DNA of 64,000 nucleotides from Phoebastria nigripes (lineage: Eukaryota > Chordata > Aves > Procellariiformes > Diomedeidae). The stretch is from NCBI GenBank assembly GCA_035582835.1, contig JAYKAV010002977.1, forward strand, positions 2,908,381-2,972,380. The letters are read 5' to 3'. A program made the position numbers and the translations under genes. Below the pieces are notes generated by a model. It saw only the letters and a program-made list of their open reading frames with translations. It did not search any database and was not told where the DNA came from. Of this stretch, positions 1 through 9,914 are shown one piece after another (within the stretch, counting starts at the first letter, position 1; each line of letters begins with the position of its first letter).

Positions 1-454
1 CAGCCTTATTTCCCCAGAGAATGGATCGCTGACCCTATGGAGGGTGCTGGGCATGGAAGCCAGCTGGGGAAGGGGGAGCCAATGCGTGCAAAACCCTTGG
101 GAAGTGCAGTGAAGAAACAAAACTGAGGATGTGCTCTCCTGGCTGGAGCTGCCCTGATCGCCATATAGCTGCTGGCGACTGGCTCTTCCCGCCTCCTGGG
201 CAGAGCTGTACCCGTGCTGGCAGGTGCCCCTGCCCTGTGCCAGCAGCCCAGTCTTGCCCACCCTGCCCAGCCAGGGGCACTGTGTCCCTGGGCGCAGCTG
301 ACGGTGGTGGGAAGGCTTGTAGGTGGCCTGTGGTCCTCAAGCCACTGATCGGAGATTTGGCNGGGAGCAAGGAAGGGTCTGCCCAGCCTTGGGGGAAACA
401 GTGGATGTATTCTGGATGCACTTTATAACTCAGGTCTGTTTTCCCTTCCTCCAG
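1..454 (+). other. EPHB3: EPHB3 intron, 3' part
   Basis: Non-coding sequence before the first visible EPHB3 exon. It ends in a pyrimidine-rich stretch and an AG acceptor at 453-454. One N lies at 362. No reading frame here resembles the ligand-binding domain that should lie upstream, so the 5' half of EPHB3 is outside the window. I see nothing else in it. Confidence 0.7.
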
Positions 455-3400
455 CGTGTGGCCCGGGAACCTTCAAATCTAAGCAGGGGGAAGGTCCCTG
501 CTCTCCCTGCCCTCCCAACAGCCGGACCACCTCCGGAGCAGCAACAGTCTGCACGTGTCGAAATGGCTTTTTCCGGGCGGACACGGACCCCGCAGACAGC
601 GCCTGCACCAGTGAGTCCTGCCCTGGGCGAGGAGGGGAGGCGAGGGGAGGTGTGGAGGCAGCAGGGGTCCGCGCCCAGGGTGGAGTGTGCTGTGCCCACA
701 CCAGAGGTGAGCTGGGCATGGGGACACGCCATCCCTGACTCCCACATTCCCCCCGCAGGTGTCCCCTCTGCCCCCCGCAGCGTCATCTCCAATGTGAACG
801 AGACGTCACTGGTGCTGGAGTGGAGCGAGCCGCAGGACACGGGTGGGCGGGATGACCTGCTCTACAACGTCATCTGCAAGAAGTGCAGCGTGGAGCGGCG
901 CCTGTGCACCCGCTGCGACGACAACGTGGAGTTCGTGCCGCGCCAGCTCGGCCTCACCGAGCGTCGCATCTACATCAGCAACCTGATGGCCCACACCCAG
1001 TACACCTTCGAGATCCAGGCCGTGAATGGCATCTCCAACAAGAGCCCTTACCCTCCCCATTTCGCCTCTGTCAACATCACCACCAACCAGGCAGGTCAGT
1101 GGAGCTGCCGAAGAGCAGGGGCTGGCTCTCCGCCGCAGAGCGGAGCAGGGATTTCTTGCTGACAGCCTTGGAGGCTGCAGTCCTTTCTGCTGCCACGTTA
1201 CTGGCTCTCCACGCCTGCATCTAATCCCCTGGGTAAATTCTCCTCTCTGTTTAACGCGTGTCCCTGGAGGAGATGAGATCAGAACGCGTGCAAGCGGAGA
1301 AGGGCAGGGTTGGCAGATGCTCCGGAGAGCTCTGGATCTCCTAGACCTACCCCAGAGATGTTGTGCCTGCTGCGAAGGGAGGAGGAAGGAAATAAGATTT
1401 CTCCCCTGTGGGCCTGGGAAAGCTCAGCACCAGCCCAAACCTTCACAGCCAGCCGAGTGCTCTGCCGTTCCCTCCTTCCTCCCACTCTGGCCCGGCTCCA
1501 GCATGCTGGTAATCTCCAGCCGCTGCGCTCTGATCTGATTTCACGGGTCTCGTCGGTGGGGTGGAGCGCGGAGCTCCTGGCAAGTGGAGGAGGGGAAGGA
1601 GCCCCGGTTTGGGCTGGCAGGGCCCTTCCCCAGACCAGTTTGCAGCTAGGTGTGGGGTAAAGCATTACCTTGGTGCTATTTCCAAGGCTCCCCTTGGTCC
1701 CTTATCACCTTAGCTGCAGGATGTTGAGATCGCACCTCCCTACGGAGACTTGTGGGAGGCCAGTCTCAAAAGCTTTTCCATGCCTTTCCACCAGGGTTAT
1801 CCAAGCAGGTGCCAGGCAGAGAGTCCCCTGCGCCAATGCGGGATGGTGGAGGGGGAAGCCTGGCACAGATGGCTCATTCCTCCCCTGCCCTCTTTCCTAG
1901 CCCCGTCTGCCGTGCCTACGATGCACCTGCACAGCAGCACTGGGAACAGCATGACACTGTCGTGGACTCCCCCGGAGAGACCCAACGGCATCATTCTTGA
2001 CTATGAGATCAAGTACTCGGAGAAGGTAAAGCAGGAGGCAGAGCAGCCTTTTCCCTCCTCCAGCCCTTCTGGCTGGCTGTCAGCACCATGGCAAAGGGGG
2101 TCCCTGCAGAGATAGTGGCTGGGGAATGTGGGAGCCAGCAAAGGGGGCATTGCTTCACAGAGGTAATACCCACATGTCTCCCCTACAGCAAGGCCAGAGC
2201 GATGGCATCGCCAATACAGTCACCAGCCAGAAGAACTCAGTGCGGCTGGACGGGCTGAAGGCCAATGCTCGGTACATGGTGCAGGTCCGGGCACGCACGG
2301 TGGCTGGATATGGCCGCTACAGCCTCCCCACGGAGTTTCAGACAACTGCAGAGGATGGTAGGTACCAGGACTGGGCTGCCTCCGTCCCCCAGCCCTCCTA
2401 TGCGTGCTCCTTCCCCAGCTTGACTTTGATTCCTGCCTCTCCCACTGTCAGGCTCCACCAGCAAGACTTTCCAGGAGCTGCCTCTGATTGTGGGTTCGGC
2501 CACTGCGGGGCTGCTGTTCGTCATCGTTGTGGTGATCATCGCTATCGTCTGCTTCAGGTACTGGCTTTGCAGGGTGGGGGGGTTCAGAACTGGGTTTGGG
2601 GGCTGCTCACGTCTGCCCCAGAGCTTTCCCCCTTGCCTGTGGGTAGAGCTCTGGCAGCTCCAGTCTGAGAGCGAAGGATTTGACCTGCTGCACGTGGGTA
2701 CCAGAGTGCGGTCCTGTGGGAGGACTGTGCATCTCTGCTTCCCCAGCACGAGCTGGGACTCTGCCCAGGCTCCTGCCATCCTCTTTCAGCACAACTAGGC
2801 CATCTTCTCCCATTGCATCTCGGGCGGAGGGATGGCTCTGCTCGCAGGCTGCCGGAGGGGAAGGTCTCTGGCATAGGCTGTCGGTGCTGGGATTTGGAAG
2901 CTGGCAGTGAATGTCTTTGCCCCATCAGGAAAGGGATGGTTACTGAACACCTCCTCTCGTCTCCTTTGGGCAGGAAGCAACGCAACAGCACGGACCCCGA
3001 GTACACAGAGAAGCTGCAGCAATACGGTGAGTGTGGGAGCCCAGCAAATGGCTCTGCCTGCCCTCTCCCAGTTCCTGTGCCGTGCACAAGCGAAGGGGCA
3101 GCCTTCGCTAGCCAGGGACCTGGAGGGATGGGCTGACATTCGGCCAAGCTGGCTCGGCATGTCACCTGTGTTGCGTCCCTCCTGGTGATGACTCCTCTGC
3201 CCTTGCAGTCACCCCTGGGATGAAGGTCTACATTGACCCCTTCACCTACGAGGACCCCAACGAAGCTGTCCGGGAATTTGCCAAAGAGATTGACATCTCC
3301 TGTGTCAAAATCGAGGAGGTCATTGGAGCAGGCAAGTCCCGGGGCTGGGCACAGCAGCTGCTGAGACCACTGTCTCTCACCCTGCCACGTGGCTCACCAT

Positions 3401-5409
3401 GCTGCCCGCTTCTCCCCTTCCCCACCGCAGGGGAATTCGGCGAGGTGTGCCGCGGGCGCCTGAAGCTGCCTGGCCGCCGCGAGATCTTTGTGGCCATCAA
3501 GACACTGAAGGTGGGCTACACGGAGCGGCAGCGGCGGGACTTCCTGAGCGAGGCTAGCATCATGGGCCAGTTCGACCACCCCAACATCATCCACCTGGAG
3601 GGTGTGGTGACCAAGAGCCGCCCTGTCATGATCATCACAGAGTTCATGGAGAACTGCGCACTCGACTCCTTCCTCCGGGTGAGCATCCATCCCCTCCTGC
3701 CTTGGGCTGGGGGCTACAGCGCATGGGGGACAGCAGCTCCGAGCCCTCCTTCTCCGTCCCTCTGCACTGTTGTGCTGGCACCCCCGGGGCTAAGCTGTGC
3801 ATAGACATCATGGGGTGGGGGAAGAGGGGTGGCTCTAGGGAGGAGGAAGGCGGTGGTAGCACATTGGGATCCTTCCCTAATCCGTTTGGGGTGTTGCAAA
3901 CCCCTCTGATCTCTCCTCTGGCAGCTGAACGACGGGCAGTTCACGGTCATCCAGCTGGTGGGGATGCTGCGAGGCATCGCTGCCGGCATGAAGTACCTTT
4001 CAGAGATGAACTACGTGCACCGGGATCTGGCTGCCCGCAACATCCTGGTCAACAGCAACTTGGTCTGCAAAGTGTCCGACTTTGGGCTCTCTCGCTTTCT
4101 GGAGGATGACCCGGCCGACCCCACCTACACCAGCTCCCTGGTATGGGACACTTGTGGGGGATCCACCGATTTGGGAGTGGGAGGAGACACCTCAGGTACG
4201 TGCTTAATAATGGAGCTATGTGTCCGTGCAGGGGGGCAAGATCCCGATCAGATGGACGGCTCCTGAGGCCATTGCCTACCGCAAATTCACTTCAGCCAGC
4301 GACGTGTGGAGCTACGGCATCGTCATGTGGGAAGTGATGTCCTACGGGGAGCGACCCTACTGGGACATGTCCAACCAGGACGTAAGTGCTCCCTGGGGAG
4401 CAGGGAGCTGTGGGCTGCCCGTGGGAGTCCAGATGGCTCACAGCCTGCCTCTGCGTGTCTCTCTGCAGGTGATCAATGCAGTGGAGCAGGATTACCGCCT
4501 GCCACCCCCCATGGACTGCCCCACAGCGCTGCACCAGCTGATGCTGGACTGCTGGGTGCGGGACCGCAACCTGCGGCCCAAGTTTGCACAGATCGTCAAC
4601 ACGCTGGACAAGCTCATCCGCAACGCTGCCAGCCTGAAAGTCATTGCCAGCGTCCAGTCTGGGTCAGTGGCATCCCCGCCTCCAGCCAGGACTTCCCCCA
4701 AGCCCAGGGAACACTGGGGTGGTTGGGACTAGAGATGTGGGAGGGCAGGGATAAGAAATCTCCCCCACTTCCAGTTACACCTCTCTGTCCCCTGCTGCTC
4801 CCTGTGACCTGTGGCTCTCTTGCCCTTTAGCATCTCCCAGCCACTCCTGGACCGCACTGTCCCGGATTACACCACCTTCACCACCGTGGGAGACTGGCTG
4901 GATGCCATCAAAATGGGACGGTACAAGGAGAACTTTGTCAATGCCGGCTTTGCCTCCTTCGACCTGGTGGCGCAGATGACTGCAGAGTAAGTCCCTGCTT
5001 GTGGAGGAGGGAGAAGGCTGGGTCTGGGGCTGCTGCACATTGTCCCTTGTCCCTCGCCTCTCTGGCAGCCAGCTCCTCCTGCCTGAGCATGTGGAGGGCT
5101 GAGTTGTGCCATGGGGTTTTCCCAAGTGAGTTAAGGTCTGGGATTCAGCATCCAGTCCCCTGTGGTGTTAGAGGGACACTGGAGCTTGGCAGAGGGCTGT
5201 AACGAAGATGGATGGGTCCCTTGGCAGCAGCTAGATGGGGCAGGGACACATGCTGGTATTGCTGCTGGCAGGGGGCTGAGTCTTCACCTTCTCCTTGCAG
5301 AGACCTGCTGAGGATAGGGGTGACGCTAGCAGGACACCAGAAGAAGATCCTGAGCAGCATTCAGGACATGAGGCTGCAGATGAACCAGACACTCCCGGTG
5401 CAGGTTTGA
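455..5409 (+). CDS. EPHB3: Ephrin type-B receptor 3 (receptor tyrosine kinase), 3' part, 13 exons
   Basis: Transmembrane receptor tyrosine kinase for ephrin-B ligands, acting in contact-dependent guidance and boundary formation. Exons by frame and splice sites: 455-610, 759-1094, 1901-2025, 2189-2357, 2452-2557, 2974-3026 (alternative start 2929), 3209-3331, 3431-3678, 3925-4140, 4232-4381, 4469-4662, 4831-4986, 5301-5409. Order: cysteine-rich region (455-610), fibronectin III repeat 1 (759-1094), repeat 2 (1901-2357), transmembrane helix (2452-2557), juxtamembrane [10 protein letters not shown] motif (3229-3258), kinase, and SAM domain (4831-5409). The kinase shows VAIK with its lysine codon at 3499-3501, HRDLAARN from 4018 and DFG from 4078. 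The protein ends in PVQV, a PDZ ligand. That end, the [10 protein letters not shown] segment and the SAM sequence separate EPHB3 from EPHB1, EPHB2 and EPHB4. About 712 residues are visible; the signal peptide and ephrin-binding domain lie upstream. All kinase catalytic residues are intact. Confidence 0.96.
1095..1900 (+). other. EPHB3: EPHB3 intron between fibronectin III exons
   Basis: An 806-bp intron with a GTCAGT donor and a CTTTCCTAG acceptor, the longest EPHB3 intron in view. I see no second gene, repeat or RNA in it. The open frames on both strands have no domain-like composition. Confidence 0.75.
2929..3026 (+). CDS. EPHB3: EPHB3 juxtamembrane exon with two in-frame acceptors
   Basis: The exon after the transmembrane exon has two usable AG acceptors. 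The distal one (AG 2972-2973) gives the usual junction reading [15 protein letters not shown]. The proximal one (AG 2927-2928) adds exactly 45 nt, which stay open in the same frame and read [15 protein letters not shown] before rejoining RKQRN. Both acceptors have adequate pyrimidine tracts, and the arginine at the junction is kept either way. The exon ends at 3026 before a GTGAGT donor. The insert would lie just inside the membrane, before the regulatory juxtamembrane tyrosines. Insert-bearing isoforms of avian Eph receptors have been reported (as I recall for Cek5/EPHB2); whether this insert is used here needs transcript data. Confidence 0.7.
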
Positions 5410-6059
5410 CCGCAGGGGACTCTGCATTGGAACGGACCGAGGGAACCTGCCAACCAGGTTCAGTTTGCGGTGCAGCCCGGCTTCCCGTTTCCCCCTTCAC
5501 ATGGCGCTCCTCTGCCTCGGACGGTCGCCTGGGACGGGACGGGATGGGATGGGCCGCCCTTCCCTGGATCGGAGGCACTCGTGCCGAGAGGGAGCCCAGC
5601 TTTTCGTCCCGTGTCCTGGAGCGGCGAGGCAGCAACGCATCTTCATATTGAAGATGGATTATGGGACAGAGATGGCACATCCCGCTTCCCGCCCTGTCTC
5701 GGTGCTCATCGGTTTGAAGAGTTGTTCTGCTTCTTGGATTTCTTTTCACCCTGTTTTCCCCCCAAGTCCTCACTTCCCATCCCTCCCCGAGGCCACAGAC
5801 TGTTGACCCGTCCGCTGAGTCCGTCAGACACNTCCGAAGCCTTCCCTAACTCTGGTCCCCATGTGGAAGCAGCCGGGGGAGGCCGAGCCGGCGACAGGGC
5901 CGGGGCCATCGGCCCCAGACAATCACTCTTCTCCAGCCCTGGCGGCCCCTCCGCCCGAGGGTCTGCACTGGAACGTGTCCGAAGGGAAGGCTTTGCTCCC
6001 TTTCTTGGCTTTGCACGCCAGAACCCAAACCCCATGAGATTTACTATGCAGGGAGTTAG

Positions 6060-6131
<72 letters not shown>

Positions 6132-6645
6132 AAAAAGTAAAAAAAAAAAGAGATATATTAAAAAAAATAAGAGGGAGCAGAAAGGGGAGGGAGGGAGACC
6201 AGGCGCCCGGCTCCGCATCTCTTACCCTCTTGGTTCTCCTGGCCGGCTCTGGACTGCAGAGCGAGGCCGTCAGCACGTTTGCACAGGGACCCTCCGCCCC
6301 CGGACTGACGGCAGCCGCGCTCCCCCCCCGAGGGGCTGGAGAGCGGGGCTGGGGCGGGGGCTGCGCCGGGGGCCGAGGCCCGGCCTCCCCCAGCCTCCTC
6401 TTTTATGCAGAAGGAGCGGGTGCCGCCGGTGCGGCCACCCCGCTCCTGACACACGCTGTGATTGCTGCCAAAAGACTCACTCACCTTTCCCTGAGGATTC
6501 ACTGCAGCCCGGTTCCTCCAAGCCGAGGGAGAGACTCCCAGCGTGCCTGAGTGTGCGTGAGTGTGTGCATGCGTGCGTGGGTGTGTGCTGGCCGGCAGGA
6601 CTGTGTGAGGCAATGGGCAGAATAAAGGCAATAAGAATTTTACCG
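5410..6645 (+). other. EPHB3: EPHB3 3'UTR with candidate poly(A) signal
   Basis: Sequence after the EPHB3 stop codon at 5407-5409. It holds a 68-bp A tract (6062-6129), a TG-rich stretch (about 6545-6605) and a canonical AATAAA at 6621-6626, the best nearby candidate for 3'-end formation. The transcript end is inferred. An ATTAAA in the A-rich tail at 6157-6162 and another at 8483-8488 are alternatives. Confidence 0.5.
6062..6129 (+). repeat. Poly(A) tract, 68 bp
   Basis: An uninterrupted run of 68 A, followed by further A-rich sequence to about 6170. It lies in the EPHB3 3'UTR region. No target-site duplication, truncated gene body or intronless copy is visible to mark it as a retroposed mRNA tail, so a mononucleotide microsatellite is the simplest reading. 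Its length is uncertain in an assembly. Confidence 0.9.
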
Positions 6646-8339
6646 GAGTTTCCTTTGCTCGATCGCGCTCTTCCTGCAGTGGGCCTGGCTGCCCGCAGCT
6701 TCGCTGCCTGCCGGGATCATCCTCCTCCTCCTCCTCCTCCCGGCCGGCCCCAGGCTGATCCGTGCCCCTCTCTGCTCCCCCATTCTCTCGCTGTCATGTA
6801 TTTGGATGGTCCCACAGGGTCCCCCTCGGCACTAGTGCTGCCGCAGGGTTGGGCCAGGCAGCGATGCTGTACCCACCCTGCAGTGCCTGGGGACCCGGCG
6901 TGCTCCCCTGTGGGGTGCGTAGGGTGGAGGTTACGAGTCCCAGGGCAGGGCCAGCCATGAAACTCCATCTCATGCACTCAGAGATGCTCATCATTTTTTT
7001 TCCCCCCATCCCCTCCTCGAGTCAAGCTGGAACTGTGGGAACCAAACCCAGTGTGTGAAAACCGAGCGGGGAGCAGCCGGGCTCACTGCTCATCCCACCG
7101 CCAGCGGGTCCCTGCAGCCCCAGGGCTTCTCTGCAGACTGCCGGTCCTCCTCTGATCTCCCCAGGCAGAGTCCGGCCCCGGGCAGGGGTATTGCAACAGC
7201 CACCGGCATCCCTGAATCACCGGCCTCGCTCCTCCTCGCCGCGAAATGGCAGCTGCTGAGCCAGGTGGGAGCACGCTAGTGCAGGCGGCAAGGTAACCCC
7301 CCTGGGGGCTGCTGTCCCTGGGAGAGCGGGGCCGGGGCGTCCCCATGCCCTCAGCCCAGGGGGGATTGCTCCCTAGTAGCCAAGTGGGACCCCTGGTTGT
7401 TCGTGTTGGGGGTTTTCAGGTCCTGGCTGCAGTACACTGGCTCATTTACAAGGATGCTTTGCTGGCAGTGCAGAGGGGCAAGCAGGTGCTCCCTGAAATG
7501 AGGGGGTGCACCCCTGTGCTCCCCCCGTGCTCAGCCTCGCTCCCCTCCTTCCCAGGCTGGCCGAGCAGGTGCTATTTTTCCTCTTTCCTTGAAACTTGCC
7601 TGCCCTTGGATTTCTCATTAACCCCGTCGTCCTCCCCAGGGAACAGTAAACAAGGCCGGGAAGGTGGCTGGCAGCAGGTCCTGCGCTGGGGAACGGGCTC
7701 CCCGCATCCCACCATCCCTCCTCTGCGGGATGTATCAGGGATGCTGGCTGCCGGGGACGCCGCAGCCCTGTTTCACTGGGGTTTCCCAGCCCTGGCCACC
7801 CTGGCTGCTCCCCAGCCCCCGCCACAGTGGGACCCCAAACGGCAGCGCGGGGCAGACCTCCCCCTTCTCCCAGGTCAGGCAAAGCAACCCGACGGCGGGA
7901 GGCTTTTAAGAGCAGGTGGCCAAATAGATGTCAGAGCCCATTCTGGGCTTGCTAACACTCTCAGCCTCCCTCCAGCTGGAAGTGCTGTGGGGCTCAGGGG
8001 CTGCCCCTGCCCACCTTGCTCCCCCAGCCCCGGTGCTGCGAGGGTGCTGCTGCTGCAAGGGTTGGGGTCCCACCGGCCCCAGTGCATCCCAAGCATCCCC
8101 ACCTCAACCCTCCATCCTGGCCTGGCTTTGCTTTGGGNGGGGAGGTTCTACTCATTTTAAACAGCAAACCTGCAACAAACCCCTTCTCCCAGCCTTCTCC
8201 ATGCCCACCCTGCTCCCATGGGGCAGGACGCAGCATCCCTGCAGCCAGCCCCGGGTGTCCCCCCAGCCTCGGCCCCCCATGCTGCCCGGTTTGCACCCAG
8301 GGCTGCACCCAGCGGCTCTTCACGTGCTGTACCTGCCAC

Positions 8340-8535
8340 CTCCCTTTTTATACGGATATGTATAGGGGGAAAGCTGCGTTCAATGGTGAAAAAGCAAATG
8401 CAACAGCGAAAAACAGCAGCAAGGGAAATTAATGCGAGCGTGCATTTGTAAAAATATTTTTTAACGGAAAGACTTTTTTTCAATTAAATTATTTAAGGAA
8501 TTTTATGAAGGTCTGTGGTTCCTGTGTGGTTCTTG
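8340..8535 (+). promoter_or_regulatory. AT-rich block with possible distal EPHB3 poly(A) site
   Basis: About 190 bp of A/T-rich sequence in otherwise GC-rich DNA. It contains ATTAAA at 8483-8488 followed about 20 bp later by a GT-rich stretch (8508-8535), the arrangement of a vertebrate cleavage and polyadenylation site. It could end a long EPHB3 3'UTR or be a conserved non-coding element. The sequence alone does not decide. Confidence 0.3.
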
Positions 8536-9420
8536 GGGGGGCTCTGGGTGGCGGGGAGCCCCGCGCTGGGTGGGCACGGGTGTGTTTGGGCACTTGTGTG
8601 TGTAAAAGTGGGTCCATGGCAGCGAGCAGGAGGCACATGGCCCCACACGGGTGCAGGCTCAGCCCAAGCCTCCTCAAAGATGCTCCCCGCCACCTCCCAG
8701 GGCAGCCGGTGGGCGAGGACCTTTGGGGAACAGGGGGGAGGAGGTGATGCTTCCCGAGCCACCAGCCCTCGGGTGCTGCTGCGGGGACATCCTGGGGCAG
8801 CAGGGATGGGGACATCATGGGGTGGCCCTTGGGGAGCATGGTGGCCAGGGTGGGGTGGGGGGGAAGGCAAGCCCTGCCTGCACCCTGCCTGTGCTCTGCC
8901 TGCGCCCTGTGCTTCCCCCCTCCCAGCCCGTGCAAAAAAGCCTTTTGTGCTGCTGGGGTTTTTTTCCCCCCTTTTAATTCCTAACCAGGAGATTAAGGGA
9001 AGACAAAGGCTACGATTGTTCCTGCTCTGCAGAGAGCTGGAAAGTTCGGGGAGGGGGGACCGTCCCTTTCCAGACAGGCCCAGAGGAGGGGGATGCGCGA
9101 CCCAGGTGGAGGGGCCGGGACAGGGGGGACACCCTGGGAGCGGTGGTGGGGGGTTCCGGGGTCACGGCTGGGGTGCCAGCACACCGGGTGCCAAGAGGGG
9201 ACCCCGCTGGGATGGACCGGGGGCTCAGGGCTCTGGCAGGAGGGTGGGAGGCTCTCCCCGGCAGAGGAGGAGGAGGAAGGCTGGGGATGATGGGTTGGCT
9301 GGCTCGCTGGCTGTTTGGCGTTTTCCCTGCTAACTCTTGGCTGACACCTCGGCGACTTGGCAGGGAGAGGATCCTGCAGCCCCGTCAGCCGCCTGGGGCC
9401 GGCACAGCTGGAAGGGATCA

Positions 9421-9470
9421 CAGCTCAGCACGGCTCGGCACGACTCGGCACGGCTCGGCACAGCATGGCC
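9421..9470. repeat. Decamer tandem repeat, unit CGGCTCGGCA
   Basis: Five consecutive 10-bp units aligned to CGGCTCGGCA. The middle three differ by at most one base and the outer two are diverged. A simple GC-rich minisatellite. Confidence 0.8.
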
Positions 9471-9887
9471 ACGACCTGGCAGGCCAGCCCAGGGCACAGG
9501 GCAGCGAGGGCACAGGCATCCCCCCATGGCCCCCACCATGCCTCATCCCCATTGCCACCCTGTGCCTGCAGGAATCACCAGCGCGGTCGTGCCAGGGGCC
9601 AAAACCTGCACCCATGCTCAGCCAGGGACGGGACGGACACCGGCCAGGCGGGTCATTGCCTCGTGGCCGGAGCCAGGGACGCGCCACAGCCCGGGAAGGG
9701 GCTGTCCCCGTGGTGCGAGGGACAGGACCCAGCGAGTTTTCCCATGCTCGCAGGGAGCCACGAGACACCCACGAACGCCCCGGCTCTGCTGCTTCTGTTT
9801 CCCGTTAAGATTATTTATTGGTAATTTTTAAGACCACTTACAGACTCTGTTCACGTGCCAGGACCCTACGCGGCTTTTTCCCAGGGC

Positions 9888-9914
9888 TTTTTTTTTTTTA
9901 TTAAAAAAAAAAAA
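9888..9914. repeat. T12/A12 near-perfect palindrome
   Basis: Twelve T, then ATT, then twelve A form an inverted repeat able to fold as a hairpin. It sits in a short A/T-rich patch (about 9800-9940). It offers ATTAAA on the plus strand and AATAAA on the minus strand, so it could act as a weak bidirectional 3'-end signal, but no adjacent gene is visible. Confidence 0.6.

Noticed and set aside
455..5409. EPHB2 or EPHB4 as the identity of the receptor kinase
   Set aside because: The terminal LPVQV, the [13 protein letters not shown] glycine-loop region and the neighbouring CHRD/THPO/POLR2H/CLCN2 genes match EPHB3.
5470..6960. 496-codon plus-strand frame with a long lysine run
   Set aside because: The lysines are the translated 68-A tract; the rest is EPHB3 3'UTR and GC-rich flank with no family features.
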